Source: ZC4RG35 sp040878345
Lineage (GTDB): Bacteria; Actinomycetota; Acidimicrobiia; Spongiisociales; ZC4RG35
Length of the DNA stretch: 64,000 nt
Reading direction: 5' to 3'
Assembly (NCBI GenBank): GCA_040878345.1
Contig: JBBDML010000027.1
Coordinates: forward strand, 3,410-67,409
Part shown: positions 40,418 to 49,068 of the stretch, in pieces
Layout: each line of letters begins with the position of its first letter
Numbering within the stretch: position 1 is the first letter of the stretch
Notes under the pieces: generated by a model
What the model saw: only the letters and a program-made list of their open reading frames with translations
Database searches by the model: none
What the model was told of the DNA's origin: nothing
Program-made: the position numbers and the translations under genes

Positions 40418-42052
40418 ATGGCAGCGAAGGATCTTCGCTTTAGTGAGGATGCCCGCAAGGGCCTCCAGGCGGGTGTAGACAAACTCGCCGACACGGTAAA
40501 GGTGACCTTGGGCCCGAAGGGGCGCAACGTCGTCCTGGAGAAGAAGTGGGGTGCCCCCACCATCACCAACGATGGCGTGACCATCGCCAAGGAGATCGAG
40601 CTCGAGGACCCCTACGAGAACATGGGCGCCAAGCTCGCCTACGAGGTGGCCAACAAGACCGACAACGTCGCCGGTGACGGCACCACCACTGCAACGGTCC
40701 TCGCCCAGGCGATGGTCCGTGAGGGCCTCCGCCAGGTGGCCGCAGGTGCCAACCCAATGGAGCTGAAGCGGGGGATCGAAACCGCGGTAGAGGCCGCGGT
40801 CAAGGCCCTTGGCGAGATGGCCCGAGACATCGAGACCACCGAGGAGATCGCCCACGTGGCGTCGATCTCGGCCAACAACGACAACTCCATAGGTCAGGTC
40901 ATCGCCGATGCGATGGACCGGGTGGGCAAGGACGGCGTGATCACAGTGGAAGAGGGTCAGACCTTTGGTCTGGAGCTCGAGTTCACCGAGGGTATGCAGT
41001 TCGACAAGGGCTACATCTCGCCCTATTTCGTCACCGACGCCGACCGCCAGGAAGCGATCCTGGAGGATCCCTACATCCTGATCGCCAACCAGAAGATCAC
41101 CTCGGTGAACGACCTGGTCCCGGTTCTGGAGAAGGTCATGCAATCCGGCAAGGGGGTCCTGGTGATCGCTGAGGACGTCGAGGGCGAAGCCCTCGCCACC
41201 CTCGTGGTCAACAAGATCCGGGGCACCTTCCAGTCGGTCGCGGTCAAGGCCCCCGGGTTTGGCGAGCGCCGCAAGGCCATGCTCCAGGACATCGCCATCC
41301 TCACAGGTGGCACCGTGATCTCCGAGGAGGTCGGCCTCAAGCTGGAGAATGTGACCCTCGAGCTCCTCGGTCGGGCCCGCAAGATCCTGGTGGCCAAGGA
41401 CACCACCACCGTCATCGACGGCTCCGGGTCCGAGGGCGACGTCAAGGCCAGGATCAAGCAGATCGAGCGTGAGATCGAGAACACCGACTCCGACTGGGAC
41501 AAGGAGAAGCTCCAGGAGCGTCTCGCCAAGCTCTCAGGCGGCGTGGTGGTGATCAAGGCTGGAGCAGCAACCGAGGTCGAGCTCAAAGAGAAGAAGCACC
41601 GCATCGAGGACGCGGTCCAGGCTGCGCGCGCCGCAGTCGAGGAGGGCGTGGTCCCCGGTGGCGGAGTCGCCCTTCTCCGGGCCCAGGCGGCAGTCGACAA
41701 GGTGCGTGGCGGGACCGATGACGAGAAGACCGGGCGATCCATCGTTCGGAAGGCGATGGAGGAGCCGATCCGTCAGATCGCGATCAACGCCGGCTTCGAA
41801 GGCGGGGTCGTCGTCGAGCAGGTTCGCAACCGCGAGGGCAGCCAAGGGTTCAACGCCATGACCGGGGTCTACGAGGACCTGATGGCCGCCGGTGTCAGCG
41901 ACCCGGTCAAGGTGACCCGGTCGACACTGCAGAACGCGGCGTCGATCGCAGCACTGCTCCTCACCACCGAGGCGCTGGTCGTCGAGCAGCCGGAGCCCCC
42001 GGCGGCGGGCGGTGGCGGTGGCCACGGCCACGGCGGAGACATGGACTTCTGA
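40418..42052 (+). CDS. groL: Chaperonin GroEL
   Basis: 544 residues. ATP-driven folding chamber with GroES. VKVTLGPKGRNVVLEKKWGAP, NDGVTIAKEIELEDPYENMGA, VAGDGTTTATVLAQA with the catalytic Asp, and GGGVALLRA are conserved. The C-terminal tail GGGGGHGHGGDMDF is Gly/His-rich, a variant seen in one class of actinobacterial GroELs, where others have the GGM tail. Here the groES-linked copy carries the histidine tail. Ends before a strong terminator. Confidence 0.97.
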   Translation: MAAKDLRFSEDARKGLQAGVDKLADTVKVTLGPKGRNVVLEKKWGAPTITNDGVTIAKEIELEDPYENMGAKLAYEVANKTDNVAGDGTTTATVLAQAMVREGLRQVAAGANPMELKRGIETAVEAAVKALGEMARDIETTEEIAHVASISANNDNSIGQVIADAMDRVGKDGVITVEEGQTFGLELEFTEGMQFDKGYISPYFVTDADRQEAILEDPYILIANQKITSVNDLVPVLEKVMQSGKGVLVIAEDVEGEALATLVVNKIRGTFQSVAVKAPGFGERRKAMLQDIAILTGGTVISEEVGLKLENVTLELLGRARKILVAKDTTTVIDGSGSEGDVKARIKQIEREIENTDSDWDKEKLQERLAKLSGGVVVIKAGAATEVELKEKKHRIEDAVQAARAAVEEGVVPGGGVALLRAQAAVDKVRGGTDDEKTGRSIVRKAMEEPIRQIAINAGFEGGVVVEQVRNREGSQGFNAMTGVYEDLMAAGVSDPVKVTRSTLQNAASIAALLLTTEALVVEQPEPPAAGGGGGHGHGGDMDF

Positions 42053-42072
42053 GGACGGCGCGAGACCATGAA

Positions 42073-42109
42073 TGAAGGGGCCCCCTAACCGGGGGCCCCT
42101 TCATTTCTT
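42073..42109 (+). terminator. Intrinsic terminator after groEL
   Basis: TGAAGGGGCCCCC (42073-42085), loop TAACC, GGGGGCCCCTTCA (42091-42103), then TTTCTT. Thirteen perfect pairs with a short T-rich tail. Insulates the groESL operon from the sugar genes beyond. Confidence 0.9.
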
Positions 42110-42239
42110 GGGTCCATCGAAAGTGTGGCCGAGGTTCGCCAGTGTTAGGTTTTCGGGGGATGGAAGAAACGGGATGGCAGATGATTTCCGAATCGCCCAC
42201 CTCGCATCCTGGGCATGAAGGCGGGGGGGCGGTGGGACC

Positions 42240-43013
42240 ATGAAAGCGGTGATCTTGGCCGGGGGCCAGGGCACTCGGATCAGCGAGCACACGACGGTGA
42301 TGCCAAAGCCGATGGTCGAGATCGGTGGCCAGCCGATCCTGTGGCACATCCTCAAGCTCTACAGCCACTACGGGATAGACGACTTCGTCATCTGTGCCGG
42401 ATACAAGGCGAGCATGATCACTCAATGGTTCGCCAGCTATCGGCTCCGCAACTCCGACGTCACCTTTGACTTCTCGGACCACTCGGTCAGCTATGACCGA
42501 GAAGCATCCGAGAGATGGAAGGTGAGTGTCATTGACACCGGGGCCGAGTCGATGACCGGTGGTCGGCTGAGGAGGGTACGGGACCGCATCGGGGACGAGA
42601 CCTTTTGCTTCACGTACGGCGATGGGGTCGCCGACATCGACGTTGCACACTTGATCCAATTCCATCGCGACCAGGGCCGACAGGCGACCATGACGGTGGT
42701 ACAGCCCCCTGGGAGGTTCGGTGCCGTGGTCCTGAGCTCATCTCAGACCCAGATCAGCAACTTCAGGGAGAAGCCGAGCGGCGACGGAGCCTGGATCAAT
42801 GGGGGATTCTTTGTCCTGGAGCCCGAAGTGATCGACCGGATTGCCGACGACTCCACCGTGTGGGAGCAGGAACCGCTTAGGTCATTGGCGCATGACGGTG
42901 AGCTCTCGGCCTACCGGCACACCGGGTTCTGGCACCCGTTGGACACCCTCAGGGATAGTGTCTTCCTCGAGACCCTGTGGTCGTCTGGTGACCCTCCTTG
43001 GAAGGTCTGGTAG
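42240..43013 (+). CDS. rfbF: Glucose-1-phosphate cytidylyltransferase (RfbF-like)
   Basis: 257 residues. MKAVILAGGQGTRISEHT, MPKPMVEIGGQPILWHILKLY, FVICAGYKASMITQWF, FCFTYGDGVADID, GRFGAVV, EKPSGDGAWINGGFFVLEPEV. These match RfbF, which makes CDP-glucose from CTP and glucose-1-P. CDP-glucose 4,6-dehydratase (RfbG), its usual partner, is not found in the window. It opens the plus-strand sugar set to 47969. Confidence 0.92.
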   Translation: MKAVILAGGQGTRISEHTTVMPKPMVEIGGQPILWHILKLYSHYGIDDFVICAGYKASMITQWFASYRLRNSDVTFDFSDHSVSYDREASERWKVSVIDTGAESMTGGRLRRVRDRIGDETFCFTYGDGVADIDVAHLIQFHRDQGRQATMTVVQPPGRFGAVVLSSSQTQISNFREKPSGDGAWINGGFFVLEPEVIDRIADDSTVWEQEPLRSLAHDGELSAYRHTGFWHPLDTLRDSVFLETLWSSGDPPWKVW

Positions 43014-43017
43014 TCAC

Positions 43018-44328
43018 CTGATAATCGTCGACAATGCTTTGGTCAGGCGCGAAGCCGAGAACCGACCGATCCTCTACGGACTGTCTGGCGTTGGCTTCAT
43101 CGGCCGGGGCATCCTCAACCAGGGGAGGCACCACAGAGGGCTCCGATGTGCCGCCGTCTGCAACCGGACCATCTCGACCGCGCTGAGCACTCTGCGGGAC
43201 GCGGGGGTGGAAAAGGTCGAACCAGTCTCATCCCTCGACGCCTTTGATCAGGCGGTGAGGTCTGGCTCGGTGGCTGTGACCGACGATCCCGCCTTGTTGT
43301 GCAGCTCGGCTTCGATCGAGTGCGTGATCGAGGCCACAGGTCATGTCGAGTACGGCGCCAGAGTGGTGACGACGGCAATCGAGCATGGCAAACAAGTCGT
43401 CTTGCTCAACGCCGAGTTGGACGGGACGGTGGGACCGATTCTCAAGGCCAAGGCAGACAAGGCAGGTGTCATCTATACGGGGTGCGATGGTGATCAGCCG
43501 GCCGTTGAGATGAACCTGTTCCGCTTTGTGAGCGGCCTCGGTCTGGACCCGCTGTTGTGTGGGAGCATCAAGGGCCTTCACGATCCGTATCGGAACCCGG
43601 CCACCCAGGAGTCCTTTGCCAGACGCTGGGGTCAGAGCGCGGCGATGGTCACCAGCTTCGCCGACGGCACGAAGGTCTCCTTCGAACAGGCAATCGTCGC
43701 AAATGCCACTGGTATGAGGGTTGCCAAGAGGGGGATGTCCGGGCTCGTCCACGCCGGCCACGTGGATGAACTACCTGGCCGGTACGACGTCGACGAGCTG
43801 CGGGCCTTGGGTGGAGTCGTCGACTTCGTGGTGGGCGCCAGACCCAGTCCGGGGGTATTCCTGCTGGCCGCGGCGCGGGATTCGACACAATCCCGTTTCT
43901 TGCGCCTGGGCAAACTAGGTGAAGGGCCCCTCTACTGCTTCTATGTCCCGTACCACCTGACAGCGCTGGAGGCACCTGTGACCGTCGCTCGGGCTGTCGA
44001 CTTTGGCGATGCTGCCATCGCTCCGGCGGCGGGCCCGGTGGTCGACGTTATAGCCCTGGCCAAGAGGGATCTGAGGAGCGGGGAGGTCATCGATGGCCTC
44101 GGTGGCTACATGGCTTATGGCGCCTGTGAGAACCACGACACGGCGAGAGAGCAGGGGTTGCTGCCGATGGGGATGGCCGAGGGATCGGTCCTGCGCCATC
44201 ACGTAGGCCGTGACGCGGCCATTCGCATCGAGGACGTCATCTACCCTCCTGGACGCCTGGTCGACGCCCTGCTTGCTGAGCAGGACGAGACGTTCCCCCA
44301 GAACGGGGCCCGGCGAGATGCAGTGTGA
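43018..44328 (+). CDS. SAF-domain NAD(P)-binding oxidoreductase (homoserine dehydrogenase-like)
   Basis: About 436 residues. ILYGLSGVGFIGRGILNQ is the dinucleotide motif. VIEATGHVEYGARVVTTAIEHGK and VIYTGCDGDQPAVEMNLFRFV follow, and the C-terminal part (VVDVIALAKRDLRSGEVIDGLGGY) is a SAF domain as in sialic acid synthases. Such proteins occur in sugar clusters with unknown substrate. The family-like start IIVDNAL corresponds to a CTG at 43018, with GGAAGG at 43000-43005. In-frame alternatives are GTG 42988 (overlapping rfbF) and TTG 43039. Confidence 0.8.
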   Translation: MIIVDNALVRREAENRPILYGLSGVGFIGRGILNQGRHHRGLRCAAVCNRTISTALSTLRDAGVEKVEPVSSLDAFDQAVRSGSVAVTDDPALLCSSASIECVIEATGHVEYGARVVTTAIEHGKQVVLLNAELDGTVGPILKAKADKAGVIYTGCDGDQPAVEMNLFRFVSGLGLDPLLCGSIKGLHDPYRNPATQESFARRWGQSAAMVTSFADGTKVSFEQAIVANATGMRVAKRGMSGLVHAGHVDELPGRYDVDELRALGGVVDFVVGARPSPGVFLLAAARDSTQSRFLRLGKLGEGPLYCFYVPYHLTALEAPVTVARAVDFGDAAIAPAAGPVVDVIALAKRDLRSGEVIDGLGGYMAYGACENHDTAREQGLLPMGMAEGSVLRHHVGRDAAIRIEDVIYPPGRLVDALLAEQDETFPQNGARRDAV

Positions 44329-44382
44329 GGAGACGGGGATATCGCGATGACTGCAGACCTATGCGCCGAATGTAGGCCTTGA

Positions 44383-44919
44383 ATGGAGTTCCGGCCCCAG
44401 CAGGTCGCGGGGTGTTACCTGATCGCCCTCGAACCTCACATCGATGAGCGCGGGTCTTTCGCCAGGGCCTTCGCAGCCGACGCGTTCAGCGAAGCCGGTT
44501 TGGAGTCGACTATCTCCCAGATGAATCTCTCACACTCTCGTGCTGCCGGGACCATCAGAGGGATCCACTGGCAGGTGGATCCCCATTCTGAGGCGAAGAT
44601 CGTCCGATGCATCCAGGGCCATGTGTTCGACGTCTGCGTCGACGTGCGTGCGGGGTCCCCGACACGGGGCAAATGGGTCGGTGTCGAGTTGAGCGCGGAG
44701 AATGGCCTGGCGCTGTACATCCCACCGGGCTGCGGTCATGCCAACCAGGCTCTCGAGCCCGAATCGAGGGTTCTCTATTCGACCTCGGCCCCGTATGCAC
44801 CCGAAGCCGAGATGGGCGCTCGATGGGATGACCCGTTGTTCTCGATCGAGTGGCCCCTGTGTGAAGCTGTGGTCATCTCGGCGAAGGACCGGAGCTGGCC
44901 CGATTTTTGTTTCGAGTGA
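44383..44919 (+). CDS. dTDP-4-dehydrorhamnose 3,5-epimerase family protein
   Basis: 178 residues. Cupin-type RmlC fold: LEPHIDERGSFARAF, QMNLSHSRAAGTIRGIHWQ with the catalytic His62, KIVRCIQGHVFDVCVDVR, YIPPGCGHANQAL and EMGARWDDPLFSIEWP. Its partners here are cytidylyltransferases and there is no RmlA/B/D, so it probably acts on a CDP-4-keto sugar at C3 and/or C5. Confidence 0.88.
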   Translation: MEFRPQQVAGCYLIALEPHIDERGSFARAFAADAFSEAGLESTISQMNLSHSRAAGTIRGIHWQVDPHSEAKIVRCIQGHVFDVCVDVRAGSPTRGKWVGVELSAENGLALYIPPGCGHANQALEPESRVLYSTSAPYAPEAEMGARWDDPLFSIEWPLCEAVVISAKDRSWPDFCFE

Positions 44920-45578
44920 GGACCATCTCCACCATCGTCCTCGCTGCGGGGAGCGGATCCAGATTCGGCCAGGCTAAGCAGTTTGCGGACCTGACTCCGG
45001 GTTCGCGCCTCGTCGACGTTGCCCTGGCCGCAGCCTCTCGGCTCACCGGGCACCTGGTGCTGGTCCTGGCCGCTGGTCGCGAGTGGCAGGGTCAACCGGT
45101 TGATGCCGTTGTCACCGGAGGCACCAGCCGATTGGAGTCCGTCGCCCGTGGGCTGTCCGCGGTCCCAGATGATGCGGAGGTGATAGTGGTCCACGATGCG
45201 GCCCACCCGCTGGCTCCGGCGTGGATGTTCGACGACGTGATCGAGGCGGTGGTGGCAGGCGCAGATGCTGCCGTTCCGGTGCAGCTGGTGGTGAATGTGG
45301 TCAAGCGCGTGGGGCCAGGTAGCGACCTCACCACCGTGGGTCGTGATGGCCTGGGGCTGGCCCAAGCTCCGATGGGGTTCTCGGCCCGATCGCTCAGAGA
45401 CGCTCATGCCTTGCGTTCCTCGATGGCGAAGCCGGCGTGGGAAGACTCGATGCTTATCGAGATCATGGGAGGCAAGGTGGTGGCAACCGAGGGCTCGGCC
45501 CGGAACATCCATGTGGTGACTGAGGAGGACCTCGACTTGGCTCGGGCAGTCGCGACTCATGGCGATCACCGGCGGTGA
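44916..45578 (+). CDS. IspD-like cytidylyltransferase
   Basis: 220 residues from GTG 44916. ISTIVLAAGSGSRFGQAKQFAD is the nucleotide loop, and VTGGTSRLESVARGL, VIVVHDAAHPLAPA are IspD/TarI-type. QAPMGFSARSLRDAHAL corresponds to the QTPQ region of IspD but reads QAPM. The C terminus is shorter than normal IspD and the gene lies within a sugar cluster, so a sugar- or alditol-phosphate substrate is more likely than methylerythritol phosphate. An upstream TTG at 44907 adds three residues. Confidence 0.78.
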   Translation: MRTISTIVLAAGSGSRFGQAKQFADLTPGSRLVDVALAAASRLTGHLVLVLAAGREWQGQPVDAVVTGGTSRLESVARGLSAVPDDAEVIVVHDAAHPLAPAWMFDDVIEAVVAGADAAVPVQLVVNVVKRVGPGSDLTTVGRDGLGLAQAPMGFSARSLRDAHALRSSMAKPAWEDSMLIEIMGGKVVATEGSARNIHVVTEEDLDLARAVATHGDHRR

Positions 45579-45688
45579 TGCATTTCCACAGGAGGGGTCG
45601 ACGTCATCCAACCGCCTCTCTCTCCCTACGTAGTGACGATGCTAGATTTGGCCGGGAAAGCCTCTTCTAGGTCTGATGGGAGGGGCAA

Positions 45689-46741
45689 TTGGGGGGCACG
45701 CAAGCATTGAAACACCGAGTCCTTGTCACCGGTCACAATGGCTACATCGGGTCCATCCTCACAGGTGTGCTCGAAGCAGCGGGTCACGATGTGGTCGGCT
45801 GTGACAGCTACCTGTTCGAGGAGTGCATCTTCAATGGCGAAGGGGCCCATGTCCCGAGTCTGCGCAAAGACGTCAGAGATCTGACCAAAGACGACCTGGA
45901 GGGCTTCGACTCGATTTGTCACCTTGCCGGCGTCAGCAACGATCCCATGGGCGACCTCAGCCCGGAGATCACGTATGAGGTCAATCACATCGCCACGGTC
46001 CACCTGGCGAAACTGGCGGTCGAGGTCGGGATCGAGCGCTTTCTCTTCGCGTCGTCCTGCAGCATCTACGGCGCCAGTATGGGCGGTTGGGTGGATGAGG
46101 AGTCACCCATCAAGCCGGTGACGCATTATGGGTGGTCCAAGGTAAAGGTGGAGGAGGACGTCGGCGCCATGGCGAGCGATGAGTTCAGCCCGGTCTTCTT
46201 GAGGAATGCCACGGCCTACGGCGTCTCACCCCGGTTGCGAACGGACCTCGTTGTCAACAACCTGGTCGGTTATGCGGTGACTCAAGGCCGGGTCTACCTC
46301 AAGTCTGATGGCACCCCCTGGCGGCCGCTGATCCATGTGCAAGACATCTCTCGGGCATTCCTCGCGGTACTGGAGGCACCCCGTGAGCGGGTGCACAATC
46401 AGAGGTTCAACGTGGGATCGTCAAGCCAGAACTATCGAATCAGCGAGGTCGCCGCCATCGTCGAGAAGACCGTGCCAAGGTCGGTGGTGGAGATGGCGGG
46501 CACCGCCGGCCCTGACATCCGCGACTATCGCGTGGACTGCTCGAAGATCGAGGAGATGGTGCCGGCCTTCTCAACCCGGTGGACGGTGGAGGCGGGCGCA
46601 GCTGAGCTTGCCCACGCCTTTGCCGAGGTCGGCCTCGACGAGTCGGACTTCCTTGGTTCGCTAGTGCGACTGGAGCACATCAAGCGCCTACTGGCGGAGG
46701 GACGTATCGGGCCCGATCTGCGGGTCCAGATCGATGGTTGA
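45689..46741 (+). CDS. Extended SDR NAD-dependent epimerase/dehydratase
   Basis: 350 residues from TTG 45689. HRVLVTGHNGYIGSILTGVLEAAGH binds NAD. LAGVSNDPMGDLSPEITYEVNHIAT, FASSCSIYGAS and YGWSK (catalytic Tyr and Lys) follow, then RNATAYGVSPRLRTDLVVNNLVG, LIHVQDISRAFLAVLE and NVGSSSQNYRISEVA. Probably a 4-reductase or epimerase step on the nucleotide sugar. TTG 45707 is an alternative start. No ATG or GTG lies close by. Confidence 0.85.
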   Translation: MGGTQALKHRVLVTGHNGYIGSILTGVLEAAGHDVVGCDSYLFEECIFNGEGAHVPSLRKDVRDLTKDDLEGFDSICHLAGVSNDPMGDLSPEITYEVNHIATVHLAKLAVEVGIERFLFASSCSIYGASMGGWVDEESPIKPVTHYGWSKVKVEEDVGAMASDEFSPVFLRNATAYGVSPRLRTDLVVNNLVGYAVTQGRVYLKSDGTPWRPLIHVQDISRAFLAVLEAPRERVHNQRFNVGSSSQNYRISEVAAIVEKTVPRSVVEMAGTAGPDIRDYRVDCSKIEEMVPAFSTRWTVEAGAAELAHAFAEVGLDESDFLGSLVRLEHIKRLLAEGRIGPDLRVQIDG

Positions 46742-47969
46742 CGCCCAGGCCACCTTCCGCCAACGCATGTCGGCAGCCACGGGGGCCGCTCTTGCCGAGG
46801 AGGCTGAGCGATTGTTTTGTAACGCCTGTGGGTCCTCGGGCCTCGTAGCGTTCTATGAGGTGGTGGACGTCCCTACCCAAACCTGTCTCTTACTGGACGA
46901 TCGATCCGAGGCCGCGAGCTACCCGTTGGGTGACGTGTTGCTCGCCCTCTGTGAGAGATGTGGCTTCATCCAGAACGTGAGGTATGACCCAGATCTGATC
47001 GACTATTCGATGCCCACAGAGGAGAGTCAGGCCTTCAGCCCTAGATTCGCCAAGTTTGCTGGGTGGCTCGCCGACGAGATGGTCGAGAGATATCGACTCG
47101 AGGGACGAACTGTTCTCGAAGTCGGTTGTGGGAAGGGCGACTTCCTGACCCTCCTCGGTTCCAAGGGGATAGGTCACGGTCTGGGAATCGATCCCGGTTT
47201 CCTGCCCGAAAGGGTCAAGGTGGCTGCCGGCGAGGTCGAATTCCGGAGGGAGTGGTACGGGCCCGAAACCCTCTCGATGACCGCCGATCTGGTGATAACG
47301 CGTCATTTCATGGAGCACATGCCCAATGTGGGCGAGTTCTTCTCCTGGCTGCGCCAGTCGGTGTCCGCAACCCCAGGGGCCTCGCTCTTCACCGAGGTCC
47401 CAGATGTCGGCCGCATCCTCCGGGAGGGCGCGTTCTGGGACGTCTTCTACGAGCATTGCTCTTACTTCACCCTCGGTTCCCTGGCCAGGGCATTGCGCAC
47501 CTCAGGTTTCAAGGTCAACTGGCTGCAACTCGGATTCGAAGATCAATACCTGCTGGCCGGTGCCACGGTGGGAGGGGGCCAGGAGTCTGTCCACCACGGG
47601 GAGGAGTCCGCGCCCCAGATCGCCATGATGGTGGAGAGCTTCGCCTCGAACGCTGCAGATAGCCTCAGCCGTTGGCGACGGAGAATCGATGCAGTCACGG
47701 ACCAAGGCGGCAGGATCGCGCTCTGGGGCGGAGCGTCGAAAACAGTCTCCTTCATCTCGGCTCTCGGCTTGACCGATGTGACCGTGGTCGACATCAACCC
47801 ATACAAACAAGGCAAATGGCTCCCGGGGATCGCCATCGAAGTGCAGGAGCCGGCGGTCCTATTGAAGTCTCGCCCCGATCTGGTGGTGCCGATGAATCCC
47901 ATCTACACCGACGAGATCAAGACCGACCTGGCGACGATGGGCCTCGAACCCATGGTCGTACCGGTCTAG
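46734..47969 (+). CDS. Sugar C-methyltransferase (NovU/TylCIII-like)
   Basis: 411 residues. An N-terminal zinc module has Cys29, Cys32, Cys73 and Cys76 (FCNACG, CERCGF). The central SAM-binding domain has TVLEVGCGKGDFLTLL, then ITRHFMEHMPNVGEF and FTEVPDVGRIL. The C-terminal domain has GRIALWGGASKTVSFISAL and TVVDINPYKQGKWLPG, as in C-methyltransferases acting on keto sugars. Predicts a branched, C-methylated sugar. Overlaps the previous gene by 8 bases. Its TAG stop is part of the CTAG target of a MITE-like element. Confidence 0.88.
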   Translation: MVDAQATFRQRMSAATGAALAEEAERLFCNACGSSGLVAFYEVVDVPTQTCLLLDDRSEAASYPLGDVLLALCERCGFIQNVRYDPDLIDYSMPTEESQAFSPRFAKFAGWLADEMVERYRLEGRTVLEVGCGKGDFLTLLGSKGIGHGLGIDPGFLPERVKVAAGEVEFRREWYGPETLSMTADLVITRHFMEHMPNVGEFFSWLRQSVSATPGASLFTEVPDVGRILREGAFWDVFYEHCSYFTLGSLARALRTSGFKVNWLQLGFEDQYLLAGATVGGGQESVHHGEESAPQIAMMVESFASNAADSLSRWRRRIDAVTDQGGRIALWGGASKTVSFISALGLTDVTVVDINPYKQGKWLPGIAIEVQEPAVLLKSRPDLVVPMNPIYTDEIKTDLATMGLEPMVVPV

Positions 47970-48129
47970 TGGCCCGTCGCCCAAATAGCTACACGGTCTC
48001 TTCGGCCTCGACACCGCTGAGCTGCGTCGTCGTCCTCAAGGCACCTACGGGTGCGTCTTCGATCTGCGTCCGCCAGCGACCCCGGATGGCTCGGCGACAC
48101 CGCGGCATCAATTGAACGACAGACCACTA
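47967..48129 (-). mobile_element. MITE-like element at CTAG, long copy
   Basis: A 159-bp element (47969-48127) lies between TA duplications (47967-47968 and 48128-48129), each inside CTAG. The ends are inverted repeats: GTGGCCCGTCG on the left, CGACAGACCAC on the right. Subterminal parts CCAAATAGCTA and CATCAATTGAACG are also found in the short copy at 52314-52360. The middle 114 bp carry no reading frame of note. CTAG preference with TA duplication is typical of the IS630/Tc1 group, so a non-autonomous derivative of such an IS is inferred. It supplies the stop codons of both flanking convergent genes. Confidence 0.82.
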
Positions 48130-49068
48130 GTAACGATAGAGGCGATCGATCAGGGGGCGTAGAGGTATCGCCGCGTCGTACAGGAGCTTCAAGTGATGTT
48201 GGTTGGTGGTACCCCAACGCGCCAGGAGGAGGTAGGCCCGTCGCCTGTCGGCAGTGCCCAAAGGGCTTCGGCGGATGGCTTCGGCGAGTTTGCGCATCAT
48301 CCGCCAGTAGGGGAACTTGAAAGTACCCATCATGCCTGGGTCCCACCATGCCATCGAAGCGTGGCCTCTCCCGGCCGAGTAGGTCGAGCGCAAAGGGTGA
48401 TCCCGGTGCAGGTAGAGCGGCTCGGGCACTTCCCCGAACCGCCCGTGCATGAGCAGCTCGGCCAGCCAAATCCTGTCCGCCGACGGAACGGAGGCCATCA
48501 GACCGGTCTTGACGACAATGTCGGAGCGCATGACACCGAACAGCGCCAGGGGCTCACGCTCGAACTGCAATGCTTCCCAGATGCGGGTGGCCGGGTCGGT
48601 GGACTCATATCGAGGAGCCGAGGGCAGCTTCCGAATGACGGCCCCCGACTCGTCGATATCCACTGTCAACGGGTAGGCCGAGACGATCTCGGTATCATTT
48701 GTCAGCACATCGACACAAAGCTCCAGAAAGCGCGGATGGCAGATGTCGTCATGATTGGCGATCTTGAAGAACTCGCCTCGGCTCAATTGGAAGACCCGTG
48801 TGAAGTTGGGCCCGCCACCGAGATTCTTACGGTTGCGCAGGTAACGGATCCGTTTGTCCATGGCGGCATAAGAAAGACAGATCTCTTGTGTCTCATCTGT
48901 CGACGCGTTGTCACATATGACGAGCTCGAAATCCTCGAAAGTCTGACCCAGGACCGACTCGATCGCCTCGGCGACGAAGTTGGCGCCGTTGTATACCGGC
49001 ATCCCCACTCCCACCCGAGGGCCAGACCGCGGTGTTCCCTTCTCCATCGGGCCGGTCAAATCACCCAT
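48127..49068 (-). CDS. Family 2 glycosyltransferase
   Basis: 313 residues from ATG 49068. RVGVGMPVYNGANFVAEAIESVLGQT, FELVICDNASTDETQEICLSY, LGGGPNFTRVFQLSRGEFFKIANHDDICH with the Asp motif (HDD) of the GT-A fold. No membrane helix. Extends the repeat unit in the cytoplasm. ATG 49068 overlaps the flippase stop. The longer frame to 49179 is inside that gene. Its TAG stop lies in the MITE-like insertion. Confidence 0.9.
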   Translation of the reverse strand: MGDLTGPMEKGTPRSGPRVGVGMPVYNGANFVAEAIESVLGQTFEDFELVICDNASTDETQEICLSYAAMDKRIRYLRNRKNLGGGPNFTRVFQLSRGEFFKIANHDDICHPRFLELCVDVLTNDTEIVSAYPLTVDIDESGAVIRKLPSAPRYESTDPATRIWEALQFEREPLALFGVMRSDIVVKTGLMASVPSADRIWLAELLMHGRFGEVPEPLYLHRDHPLRSTYSAGRGHASMAWWDPGMMGTFKFPYWRMMRKLAEAIRRSPLGTADRRRAYLLLARWGTTNQHHLKLLYDAAIPLRPLIDRLYRY

